A DNA stretch of 64,000 bases, from contig CM067346.1 in assembly GCA_034190875.2 (NCBI GenBank), forward strand, positions 44,747,355 to 44,811,354, given 5' to 3'. Below the pieces are notes generated by a model. The model did no database searches. It had not been told where the DNA came from and saw only the letters and a program-made list of their open reading frames with translations. This document shows positions 1 through 9,978 of this stretch, one piece after another. A program made the translations under genes and the position numbers. Every line of letters starts with the position of its first letter. The stretch's first letter is position 1. This stretch comes from Urechis unicinctus (taxonomy: Eukaryota; Annelida; Polychaeta; Xenopneusta; Urechidae).

Positions 1-909
1 CGTTTTATTGTCGCTGTGTGTTAAATTGTCATTATTTTCATAAATACCGCCACAGATGATAGGGTTAAGTCTCCTTTCTACAAATCTGCTAGGGCAGCAC
101 AATAAATCTCTGCTCTTGTGGAAGTCCTTATGAATTGAACGTGCAACCGCAGCTCATCAACCTTGAGTTCCCGCTTATGCTGGGAAACCATTACATTCCT
201 CTTCCATCTTGATGATGGCCATCTAGATGAGTACCATTGTCATATAATACAGATAGAGATATTCAGTATGGCCTATAATTCTGCATATACCATACAGAAG
301 ATTTGCATTTCCTTGAGCCATGTTTCGAGTACTTTTCCTACAGCTCCATTTATATTTCCATTTGTTGGTCATGCATCTCGCTTCTAGCAGATCTTCTTGT
401 GTGGTACTTCTCGTAGAATCGCGTTTCATTATTGTGTTTGCCTTACGCTATTGTGTGAATTAATGAGGCTTTCTAGCATGGTGATGTGTTTTCGACCATA
501 TGTGTGCCGATTCATTTGTCAACTGCAACTTCAAACCCAGCCAAATGCATTTATTTTCACAAAACATTTGAGTTCTGCTCTCATTCCATAAACTTTTTTT
601 TCCATGGAATGTAAAGCACTCAGTCAAAATCGTCGATGGTAACCAGACGTCATGACAGGCTATCTATGCGGTGAGTATGCTAATGGTAAAAACACATGCT
701 CGTCGTCAGGTGGCGCAAACATAAAATCAAGCATCATCCGGTATAAAGTACCCAATATATGATCACGATACGACACTCGTTTGAATAGGTTGCTGTCGTA
801 GACAATTGTAGTGTATGCGAAGCAATCGAGCGAATAAATGTTGCATTTGATATGTAAAGGAAATACTAATCCGAGAATTCACCTTTTCAATACTTGTGTT
901 CTCCTGTAT
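1..909. other. AT-rich non-coding stretch, nothing recognised
   Basis: Short open frames occur on both strands but overlap each other, lack coding character and are no longer than expected by chance. I see no repeat copy, RNA gene or transposon end here. Confidence 0.5.
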
Positions 910-1728
910 ACAAATGAGAGTGTTTCCGATATGATCAGCCACGACAAATCCATTGAAAAATCACAATGTTATCAAGAAGGACTGAAATGATGGGATATAA
1001 ATATATGCGTTACAATTCCATTCCTCACTGCATCACTATCAACACAGAGACCATACAATCTCAACTCGTACCTATCCGTCTACTTCAATACCAATCGAAG
1101 GGTCGATGGCATTCCTTATACTCTGATCGGTAGTCGATCGAACATGGGCCTTGTATGCAAGTTAATATAAATAGCTCCTTCTACATAATCAGGTATTATT
1201 TATGTACCCTAAATATCAACGAACAACACACTGCGTACTTCTCAAATGCATGTACGTCCATAGTAGAAAATCGTTAATTGGGGCGTGAAGGAAATGTGGA
1301 ACCGACCGTAATGACATTAATGCAACAGTGGATATAGTTGAGTAATGTTAAAATATCATACCACAATTGTGGAGGCTGCCAGGATGTCATGCCTGTATGG
1401 TTTATTACGGCTTCTATCGCAGTTACATGAGTAGCATCCATGATTCCAATCTCATGAGACGAATCGCGGAAGATAAACATGCAGCAGGATCGCTTTGAGC
1501 TCAAAGAAAATAAATGGGTTCAGAATGGCTTCGAAGTACCGGGAATACATATGATTGTGCGTGACCTTCAAAACATCAATGATCCTCTTTTAGTTCAGAT
1601 GCACATGGGCAACATAACTGAAGTGAAGATATAATGGTTGCACAATTTAGTGTCAGTGATACACCGGAGAGATGACCTGCTTATGGCATATGCCTAAGAC
1701 TTGGTTCACATATATCTTGGTTCATATG
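910..1728 (+). repeat. Repeat family A, left copy (arm of a large inverted repeat)
   Basis: This stretch matches the reverse complement of 7846-8650 along most of its length. Anchors include ATGATCAGCCACGACAAATC near 931-950, TATACTCTGATCGGTAGTCG near 1117-1136, the block around CTCATGAGACGAATCGCGG near 1452, and CATATGCCTAAGACTTGG near 1687, all found inverted in the partner. At the right edge a short duplication repeats the end sequence (CTTGGTTCA.. then CTTGGTTCATATG). Part of it also matches 27260-27465 directly, and there the forward translation is partly conserved (an N-x-F-E-x-P stretch, then R-D-L-Q and later L-x-x-L-x-S-V), so the family may once have encoded a protein. In-frame stops mean this copy is dead. 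The family is not recognised. Confidence 0.75.
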
Positions 1729-1828
1729 TAATCAACCCTACAATATCGATTGTTATTGTTGGAATGGTTATGGTCGATCGTTGCCGAGCTGTTCGTGACG
1801 TCCGTTCTGAAGCTGCGTGTGAGCGGTT

Positions 1829-1965
1829 GTCGGTTGCTTTAATATGACTCGACTTGTGATCATTAAAAACACTACAGGATCAATAAATGACGCGTTGATA
1901 CGCCACACGGTCAGTTAGTAACAAGTACACCAGGTCACATTAATCAGGGCCATCCGACAATGTCC
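1829..1965 (+). repeat. Repeat family D, copy 1
   Basis: Diverged similarity to 21190-21345 and 23880-24035 in the same orientation. Shared landmarks are an ATGACTCG/ATGACTTG-like start, a central GATCAATARATRAC-like motif leading into a ..ACGCC.. or ..ACGCTAC.. block, then GTCAGT followed by an ACAAG..GGTCAC tail. No conserved open frame is visible. It sits between family A and family E copies, and the D-E order recurs at 21.2-22.1 kb, so D and E may be parts of one longer element. Confidence 0.5.
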
Positions 1966-2189
1966 GTGATAATGTTCTATTTAAAGACTGTTTGAACGAC
2001 ATGTAAAACGTAAAATGATCTGATCTGAAGTACAACCAGGGTAGCATGCACTTTGATACAACACTACGACGAGTACAATTCAAACACCTTTCGCTATCGT
2101 TTAGAGATGATCGATATAAATTGACCAGACTAAGGTAAATTTGGCTCTGATCTTCTTTAACGTAGTCTCAATGTAGTCGCCAATATCTT

Positions 2190-2445
2190 ATACCAACTAG
2201 CTCTTTTTCCATCTCACTACTCTCTTTGAAGCCCATTGCCTCTTGATTCTCCTGAATGAGCTGTTCCTTGACGATCTGTTTAAAAGCCACTATCACTGAT
2301 TTTTCGTTTGTAGACTGCTCTGAGAGACTGCAATAAATGAATCTCATGGCCAATGGGGATTCATGCCTCTCTCACTATATTAACTTCTGATGTCTATGCC
2401 GATGCATTCAAGCACTCTTCATCTTCTGTGATGATGTTAAAATAT
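2190..2445 (+). repeat. Repeat family E, copy 1
   Basis: Matches 21825-22065 directly. The clearest block is CTCTCTTTGAAGCCCATTGC at 2221-2240, which the second copy has with one change, followed by CTTGATTCTCCTGAATGAGC against CTTGATTCTTATGAATGAGT. The similarity runs on through TAGTCTGCTC.., GGATTCATGCC and GATGCATTCA. The reverse strand has a 61-codon frame (2168-2353). The second copy keeps a related peptide around K-x-Q-L-I-x-x-N-Q-E-x-x-G-F-K-E, so this could be a fossil coding segment read leftwards. I do not recognise the protein. Confidence 0.65.
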
Positions 2446-2779
2446 ACACAAAACGCAGTAGTAATGCAGCACATAAGGGTCACAATGAGGCAAAAATCAC
2501 AAAATATTATTCTGTGTATTTATAAATTTCGTGGGTACGTAACTGCCATCAATAGTTTAGATAAAAATGCTTATAAAACTCGTAGTACGACACCTTTATC
2601 CCCAACTAGTATTACCACACGTGAAATAAAGTAGCTGTTAATGTAGAAATGCATACTGCGTTGTTCAATACATCACATGTCGATATTGATAACATCTAAG
2701 TAGTCATTTCCCGTGAATTTTAGACATTTAGAAGCTAAGATCCACATTTGTGCAGTGCGTTGAGTTCTTCTAAGCCGTA

Positions 2780-3135
2780 CGTATAGCTTACGTTATCAAT
2801 CTGTGCGTTCTCGGATGATTTTCGTTATAAATTTTATCCTTGTGTGGCAGAAAAGGGTCTGATAACGAGGACTAATTAAGTTGACGCTGTCTCATTAGAA
2901 GCACTCGTAGCAAGGGAACGATTACTTTTGTATATAGCAGATTTTGCCCAACTGATCCAGTTTTGCTTTGTGCAATGGGAAAAAATATAGCATACTGAAA
3001 TACCTTGCATGGTTAATCCGAAGTTACAAATTCCCTCTCCAGAAGTTGTTCTCCACCATGAGTCATTTCATATCTTGTTCATATCCGCCAAAAGGATTCA
3101 TCTGATAAAATACACGAGAAAAATGAAAGACAAAA
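2780..3135 (+). repeat. Repeat family F, longest copy
   Basis: The right half (about 2950-3135) aligns with 16320-16535 and with 23235-23345. All three share TTGCAA or TTACAAAT, a TTCTC-rich block, CATATCTG or CATATCCG, and AGGATTCATTNA or AGGATTCATCTG. The left half (2780-2945) aligns with 26000-26165 through GTAGCAC/GCACTCGTAGCAAGGG. On the reverse strand the copies here and at 16.3-16.5 kb both read M-N-P-x-x-x-Y-x-Q followed by M-x-E-N-x-x-x-R-G-N, which suggests a decayed leftward coding sequence. Stops interrupt it here. Confidence 0.6.
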
Positions 3136-3310
3136 CTGAAAATAGGTGGTTTAAGTAATTTGTGTTGCATAAGCAAATGCCAATACGTTACACGTCGCAA
3201 ACAGCTCCATAATCGTAGTTAACATGACACAGCTGAAATGGCTTGAATATCAGAAGCATGCGATTCACCTTGAGCGTCCATGATTTAAAACATAGCATAA
3301 CTGACCGAAC

Positions 3311-3720
3311 TCATTCACTATAGCGTCAATGTGTGATACACATTTTCTCAAGAAACGAGTAGAGCCACATATACCTGTTTATTTTGTAACAGAAGATGAT
3401 CATCATCTCCATAAGAGCACCATAACAAAACATTGGTTCTCTAATCGATATGGGACCTTAAACACATTCAGAAAACCGCCTTGATGTGTTTGATCAAGGA
3501 CACAGATTTTATGTAAGTATTACAGGCCACTGTTGCGATATTAAAATATACTGAAATGCTCTTGGATGCTCCCCCAAATATGCAGAAGACACACACCACC
3601 CGATAAGCTCCATGCTAAAGGCACATATCATTAACAAGCGATGCTGCAACACTCGTGTACAATCATCATACATAACAGATGCAAATTTTCAATTGATTTG
3701 GCGCCCAGTTAAGATTAAAT
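3311..3720 (+). repeat. Repeat family G, tandem unit 1
   Basis: First of two adjacent units of about 400 bases. The start TCATTCACTATAGCGTCA (3311-3328) recurs exactly at 3725. The end block, about 54 bases from 3659 to 3712, recurs at 4049-4102 with two mismatches. The middle shares CAGAAGATGATCA.., CTCCATAAGAGC and GCCGCCTTGATGT-type blocks. A third, more diverged copy starts near 29456. Confidence 0.85.
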
Positions 3721-3724
3721 GGCA

Positions 3725-4104
3725 TCATTCACTATAGCGTCATGCAATCTTCCCACTAATGTTTGCAGGTGGCAGAAGATGATCAATCTCCATAAGAGCG
3801 GATACAAAACACATATTCTCTAAGGTTTGGGACAAAACTGTTGAGCCGCCTTGATGTTTTATGACAACTCAAGGTGAGCCTTACTTTTTTTGTTGTCGGA
3901 ATATTACATTCTAAAACGATAATCCCTAAAAATTATATAGACTACTCTTGGAAACACTGACAATAAACGAAGCGAAATCTGTTCAAAGGATGAACAACAT
4001 ACAATGACCCTAGTCTGCAATCAGTGCATTCTGCAACATTTCTCGTGTACAATCATCATATATAATAGATGCAAATTTTCAATTGATTTGGCGCCCAGTT
4101 AAAT
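3725..4104 (+). repeat. Repeat family G, tandem unit 2
   Basis: Second unit of the tandem pair, directly abutting unit 1 with only four bases between the matched blocks. The beginnings are 414 bases apart and the ends 390 bases apart, so indels have accumulated in the middle while both edges stayed nearly identical. No open frame spans it. Confidence 0.85.
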
Positions 4105-4139
4105 CGATGCAATCTCCCCACGAGCGTTATGAAACGGGC

Positions 4140-4358
4140 AAGGTCGGTTAAAGAAAGAAATGAAGATAAGTTAAAGATAACACGACAACGCATTGATCAA
4201 AAGGGAACATTCGAGATTGTCGCATGTGAGGATGCGGGTTTAGCCAGTGAAATGATGTCCATACATCGCGAACGCCAGTTGTCTGAACTCTATTTGCTGG
4301 AGTATCTTGAATGTTCCTGTTTGATCAATGCACCGTTATGTTATCTTTAACCGACCTT
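4140..4358. mobile_element. Foldback (hairpin) element, MITE-like
   Basis: The stretch is a long imperfect palindrome. The outer ends are perfect 14-base inverted repeats, AAGGTCGGTTAAAG (4140-4153) and CTTTAACCGACCTT (4345-4358). A longer inner stem pairs about 4170-4217 with 4304-4352, including CATTGATCAA against TTGATCAATG and GGAACATTC against GAATGTTCC. The left arm carries an extra 17 or so bases that duplicate the GTTAAAGA motif. The centre is near 4260. A 73-codon frame covers the hairpin but looks like a by-product of the palindrome. I see no clear target-site duplication. It could be a non-autonomous DNA transposon or a hairpin RNA source. Confidence 0.65.
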
Positions 4359-5100
4359 TCCAGTGTTCATGAAGCTCGTCAGTATAGGGGAATGAATAAG
4401 GGAAGGTCGACGCACACTACACAGATTGAAGCAAAGGCAGAACCAAAAGAAAAGTAATCGATCTTATGACCAAATAAGTGCATGAAAGATTTATGCAATT
4501 ACAGTGCAATTGGAAGTTTCTGTGCAACGGGGTCCGGAACAAGTCCTCACGAAGCATCCAAATATGTTTCTACGTTTTTGTTGCCTTCAACACAGCAACG
4601 CCATAAGTGGGCGACATACTGACGACTTCACCCATTAGTAATGATCACCGAAAAATAAATATCGTCACAGCTTAAACTGTGCTGGTTTGCAGACAAGGTT
4701 TTTGTAAGTTGGACGATTCGCATTCTGTCTAAAAACATCGCTCAAGTATTTCTTTCTCTTCGTTTTTCGTCAGTGGGAATTAGACAGAATGCTTTATTAC
4801 AGCGCCTATGAACACCAAGACAGCTGTTAACATTAACTTACCTATTACATAAGTGGATAGGGATTTCATACAATGAAAAGTGCTTTATCTTTACAATATT
4901 CCGATCTACCATTTTAGTATGGTTTATTCCCATTATTAAATTCATATTTGTGATCGTGCAGATTATAACTACTAACAATTAAACAATTAGCTATGTAGAG
5001 TGTTTTATTCAATATTTGGCCATAATGATTAATTAAATAAGTAATTTTACGTATTTGATCAGGGCTTATAGTTATCAACCAAATGTCTGTGAGAGCAAAA
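4359..5100. other. Non-coding stretch, nothing recognised
   Basis: AT-rich sequence between the foldback element and a small hairpin, with no repeat match noticed and no coding signal. Confidence 0.4.
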
Positions 5101-5101
5101 T

Positions 5102-5129
5102 GCCATCTTTAATATGTTTTAAGATGGCG
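5102..5129. other. Small perfect-stem hairpin
   Basis: GCCATCTT and AAGATGGC form an eight-base perfect stem around an AT-rich loop. In this setting it is as likely to be chance or a decayed repeat end as a regulatory structure. The GC-richer block at 5134-5338 begins directly after it. Confidence 0.35.
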
Positions 5130-5133
5130 TCTT

Positions 5134-5338
5134 ATGTTCAGTTACTTGGAGCGAATTGTAACCAGAGTTAATGGCGCTTGCAGCAGATGCGCCTACGCTG
5201 TCATTGAACATGAAGGAAATGCGCACAGGCTTGACAGAAACGCATCAATATCTGCGGTACCCACTCCCCATGGCAATATTGGCCATTCTGAGGCTCACTG
5301 GAGCAAGTGACGGCGAGATATGGGGCAAGATGTATTAG
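5134..5338 (+). other. GC-richer island with two overlapping short frames
   Basis: The island is visibly richer in G+C than its surroundings. Two forward frames are open here: 5134-5307 (57 codons) and 5171-5338 (55 codons), the second starting ATGGCGCTTGC. Neither product is recognised, and no conserved motif or convincing splice signal decides between them. It could be an isolated exon, a fossil coding fragment or chance. Confidence 0.2.
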
Positions 5339-6180
5339 TCATTGTCGAGCGTCTGCGAGAATACTTTCACAATTAAAACCTAATATTACTTATAATCTAA
5401 AGCAAATCAGCCTTGTGATCTTGTAGTTTGTGTTTGGGTTGGTCATGTTAACTTACTTATTGCAATAGTTGTAACAATCATATTATGCATGATGGTACAT
5501 GCAGAGTTCCATATGGATCGGATTGATCATGAATGTTGTAGCATTGGCAATATATTCCCCATTAGGAATTTCACTCCGATATAACTACCATGCCTGCTAT
5601 GCTTATCAAAGCTACATGGTGGTAAGCACATTAAAGGTTCGTTAATAGTAGAGCTCGTCTTGTGTTAAATGTCCTCCTCAAGTAAAGTTAAAGGTATATT
5701 TGAACAAAAAATAAAGTTGATATTGTTGAATGATTAGGGTAGATATGGGTCTGAAGTGATTTTCGGTCAATGGAATTATCCAAAAGCACTTTCATATTTT
5801 CGATCGTGGTAAACACCAAACCCTAGACATGTCCAACTCCGATTCGTAGAAGCAGGGTAAATAAAAACACTTCTTATTTTCATCTACTGAATGAGTATCC
5901 GAATCAAGATTTTGTTATTTTCCCAAAACAACATTTTCACCATAAATGCACAAACATAAACAGACGTAAACACACGCTAGAAGTATATGGATCAGCCAAA
6001 GACGGACACAGAAGGGCTCTCTGTCTGATCAAATGTACTTGCTCAATATCTGACAACAATGCAACTGAAAGCCATGATCGTGAGCTGCGCAGTTGAATAT
6101 GGACCTATGACTCAAAATCAAATGCAGAATCTTCCAACATGCGACCGATGTCCGAACGTGTCAATATGAGACAGATATAT
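5339..6180. other. Non-coding stretch, nothing recognised
   Basis: AT-rich sequence with no open frame above background and no clear match to the repeat families of this window. Confidence 0.4.
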
Positions 6181-6189
6181 TACAATTTG

Positions 6190-6320
6190 AAAAAGGTTAA
6201 CATAATGGTAGTGCAGTTAGTGGACGGCAAAGTCACACATTATGGATCAAAATAAGGCTAAGCATTGGCACGAGGCACGCAAGGCATGGCTTTCAATTTA
6301 GCACTTGCATTCAATTCAAG
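6190..6320 (+). repeat. Repeat family H, copy 1
   Basis: Direct, diverged match to 9598-9725. Shared landmarks in order are a GTTAACAT/GTTCAACAT motif, GTAGTGCAGTTAGTGGACGG against GTAGTACAGTCAGTGGCCGG, CATTAT..ATC, and a tail with ..TCAATTTAG or ..CTAAATTCAG. No reading frame is conserved. Confidence 0.55.
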
Positions 6321-7830
6321 AAGCAATCATGATTTTCGTTAATAGATCAAATCGAGTTATTAAACTTATGCATTACGTCGATACTTTTTCCATCACCGCT
6401 CACATACGCCAGTCTATGCATGATTGCAAGATTGATCAAGTTATGCATGTTGGATAATTTATAAAAGCAATTGTCCGTATTCAAAAGTGAACATTATCAC
6501 ATTGATTATATCCAATAATCTATATAAATGTGTGCCTGTGAAGCCGTTTAAATGCTGCTTTTTGTCCATTCTCTCACACCAGAAAGGCATTGTATACGAC
6601 TCTGTGTAATGGATGGCAACCAGTACACTATTTGAGGCTAGTGAGGCTTGTTGTTCCAAGATTGATATAACATCAGAGCATGGACGAAGACTGCTGTAAA
6701 ACATTACTTATTGAATTTGGCATTGGAAAATCACATCTTTTTTTCAGTTTTGACATTGATTTTCCCGACAATGTGCATTTAATTTAATGAATTCTACAGG
6801 CAGATATGAAAGCCTTTGGCGGTTTGTATACCAATTGGCATATAAGTTCTTTTTATTCGTCTTATTTTATAGTAAAGCTAGTTTCGGATATCGGTTTGCG
6901 TACAAAGGCAATTAGCGTCATGTTAATGGCGTGCACAAGCACAATGCTGAGACATGGTGTAATTGCGATACCAGTTTTCATAATAGGCAATGAAAAATCA
7001 AGTATAAACATATATCATTCTTAATTATTCCTACATCCGATGATATGTCTCCTGTTATCCGGTAGCATCAATTACACTTCAGCCCTCTAAGACAACACCA
7101 ACGAATGACATATGTACGGCGCAGAATTACTCAACGCACCCTTTGTAAACAATACTGCGTTAGGTGTATCTCCAACCAATCTGATGATAATCAATCCAAG
7201 TCATGGAAATTAAATTAGTCAGCGTGAAAAAGTGCACAGGAATATTCACAATCGTGAGTACAATGGATTAACAGTTGCACTTATGATCCTGGTTGTAGCA
7301 CAAAAGGTTTCAAGTGTTTTAATGGTGTTAGTGTTTGATGTGGTGTCCAGCTATTTACGAAATATATATGGCTTTGCTTTACATGACGCAGCTGCTTGTC
7401 TCCGTTTGCCAATGTCCAATTTTTTGGTCCAGTGTAGTAAAAAAAACATAGCTGATATTCATTGGAATATCTGACCAAATACTGTCCCTGAAGTCCGCAA
7501 ATGTGTCATAATGTGAGTTTCATGAGCATTTCGATCTAAACATATATTGAAGGCAGTTAGGTACCAACGCCATGGATAAGTAAATGCATCAAGCAGGATA
7601 ACATTTGATGTAATTACTTACCGGGGCTCTAGATGACGAGTGGTTAATTGTTTCCGTAAAATGAACACGATTCATTGATTTTTCAGATGATCACTGATCG
7701 ATTTACGATTTTCACAAACTTAAACTTCCTATCTTTGGGGATAATCAATCTAACAATAAAAATCGATATTGTAGAGTTGACATGCTCTTCAAGGCTTATG
7801 TGGATTAAAGCGGAATTTCGATACCTGTTT
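6321..7830. other. Non-coding stretch, nothing recognised
   Basis: Several frames of 65-81 codons occur on both strands (for example 6459-6704 minus and 7232-7474 plus). They overlap one another, show no motif and are within chance length. A ten-base A run at 7831-7840 precedes the next repeat. Confidence 0.4.
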
Positions 7831-7845
7831 AAAAAAAAAACCTAA

Positions 7846-8650
7846 TTCATATGAACCAAGTCTTAGGCATATGTCATAAGCATGTCATCTTAAACATTCT
7901 CGGCGGACTATCACTGACTCCAAGTTGTACAACCATTGATAACACTTAATTTATGTAACCTATGTGCATCAGAACTAAATGTGGATCATTTATGTGTTAA
8001 AGGTCACGCACAATCCAATATATACACGATACTTCTAAGCCACTTTGACCCCATCTATTTGTTTTAGATAAAAGCAATCCTGCTGCATGCATATCTTTCG
8101 CAATTTGACTCATGAGATTGGAATCATGGGTGATACTTATAAAACTGTGATAGAAGCCATAATAAACAAGAGAGACATGGCATCCTCAAAAAAGTGTGGT
8201 TTGATATTTTGACATCACTCAACTATATCCGCTGCTGCGTTCACTTGCGTAAATGTCATTGCGGTCAGTTCCTCATTTAACGATTTTCTACCATGGGCAT
8301 ATATGCGCTGTAGCAGTATACAATGTGTTGTACGTTGATATGGAGGATACATAATCAATACTGATCAAATGACGGGAACTATTAATACTTATTTGCACAC
8401 TAAAACGGCCCATGTTCAATTCGTTATCGATCAGAGTATAAATGATGCAATTGATCGTTCTACTCGTATCTAATTAGACTTACAGATATGGCGTAAGATG
8501 GAATGGCCTCTGTGAGGATAGGGATATATTGAGGATGGGAATGGTAAGGCATATATTCTGTCCTATCGTATCTACCCTTCTTGGTAACCATTTGAACTTC
8601 AAGCGATTTGTCGTGACTGATCATGTCGGGAAAACTTTCATATTGGGGAC
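7846..8650 (-). repeat. Repeat family A, right copy (arm of a large inverted repeat)
   Basis: Reverse-complement partner of 910-1728, so the two copies face each other across about 6.1 kb. The similarity is diverged but nearly continuous. The left edge TTCATATGAACCAAGTCTTA (7846-7865) marks an element end that the other copy also has. A piece (8030-8215) additionally matches 17930-18090 in the same orientation. Translation shows only stop-interrupted fragments; D-M-I-S-H-D-K-S is shared with the left copy when read leftwards. Confidence 0.75.
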
Positions 8651-8815
8651 TCACTTTTATCACTGAGTGCAACACATGTACATCCACATGCTACCCGATT
8701 ATTCGACCACTAGTCAATTGCACACGAAGAACGGCACGGTTTTTCAGAGGTATAATTGGGGACTCACTTTTATCACTGAGTGCGCTTATGTATCCATGCT
8801 GATTATTCGACTGTC
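8642..8815 (+). repeat. Recent tandem duplication, period 113 bases
   Basis: A 29-base block starting ATTGGGGACTCAC is present unchanged at 8642-8670 and 8755-8783. Each copy is followed by a shorter shared block ending GATTATTCGAC (to 8706 and 8811). The perfect identity of the 29 bases, amid otherwise eroded repeats, suggests this duplication is much younger than the family A copy it abuts. Confidence 0.8.
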
Positions 8816-9590
8816 AATAACAATTTCTGAGGGTATGAGATTGTTGGCTGTAGAATAAGAATGTTTTTAAAAAAAGAATGTTTTTTGCAGTCAATCCCCA
8901 CACCAACTTACATTATCGTCGTGCCTTCCGCCAAACCCATGATACAGGCTTTGCCTAATATCAGAAACAATACATTTTTGTGCAAACAGAGTCCCAGTTG
9001 GACGAGCTGTTTCTTAAAGTTGTGATTTCCACTGCTAGCGGCGAACATAAAGGTGCTTATCCGCCGTGGGGCGGATGGTCAAATTCGACCCATGCGTTTT
9101 TTACGTGGGCTCGTTTGAGGCAGCGATATATTCCAATTTACCAACATACATGTCATGTCAGGGGTAGTATCTTTGATGTGTAATAATGGTCTCAAATTCA
9201 ATCAGTTTTTATGTCTAAGTTGATAAGTAAATACGCAAAAACAATAATAATCATTTATGAAGTGTCCATGCATATTTGGTTTCTGCTTCCAATTGTATGA
9301 CAAGAATACACCCAGCTCATACCAAAAGCCAACTTAGACACACAAAGGCAGCGTCGATTACATCCGCATAACAGTATCGATAAATGTTGATAACATGCAG
9401 CAGTTTATCTGATATTGCCATCCTAAATGTGCACATAACATGGACGCTTCTGATGGTTATTTTGGAGCTACAAGCATTAGTTGCAATACATATCACTAAT
9501 TGTAAATGCTGTATGTTATTTAGCTGTATGCGTACTGTGACGTCCTTATCCTTCTGTGTATAACTGGGTCGTTAAGATAATTCGTGCAAG
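8816..9590. other. Non-coding stretch, nothing recognised
   Basis: A forward frame at 8980-9183 (67 codons) is somewhat GC-rich but has no recognisable motif. A small direct repeat, GAATGTTTTTAAAA then GAATGTTTTTTGC, lies near 8859-8889. Confidence 0.35.
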
Positions 9591-9597
9591 TGACCCA

Positions 9598-9725
9598 AGT
9601 TCAACATATACGTAGTACAGTCAGTGGCCGGCAAGTAGACGCATTATAAATCCAAGTAAAGACATGCAGTGATTCGACGCACAAGTCACACAAAAAATCT
9701 AAATTCAGTGTTTGCGTTTCAGTTC
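9598..9725 (+). repeat. Repeat family H, copy 2
   Basis: Partner of 6190-6320 in direct orientation, 3.4 kb downstream, sharing the GTAGTACAGTCAGTGGCCGG core with four differences. No coding potential seen. Confidence 0.55.
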
Positions 9726-9940
9726 TCCGAGCATGTTCCTTGACGCCCCCTTTATCAATAAATAAAGTAAGAAAAGTATCCTCTTAAACGGATTTGATGC
9801 ACCAATGCAAATAGAAGTGTGTATCCTCTTGCCCATTCTATCATTAATAACACATTTAATGAAATGAGGTGTTTCTTTAATGTAACAGTTTTTTGGTCGA
9901 TAACATAGCCCCGCTTATCAACCACTGATAAAATATAGCA

Positions 9941-9978
9941 AGCATGGTTGCTTTGTGTAAGCATGGCTGCTTTGTGGG
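9941..9978 (+). repeat. Two-copy 19-base tandem repeat
   Basis: AGCATGGTTGCTTTGTGTA (9941-9959) is followed at once by AGCATGGCTGCTTTGTGGG (9960-9978), differing at three positions. A short slippage-type duplication with no evident role. Confidence 0.8.

Noticed and set aside
3311..4104. CRISPR-like direct repeats
   Set aside because: Only two long units with no short regular repeat-spacer pattern; the sequence is eukaryotic in character.
4129..4350. 73-codon charged protein starting MKRARS
   Set aside because: It lies entirely on the arms of the foldback hairpin, so the frame is a by-product of the palindrome.
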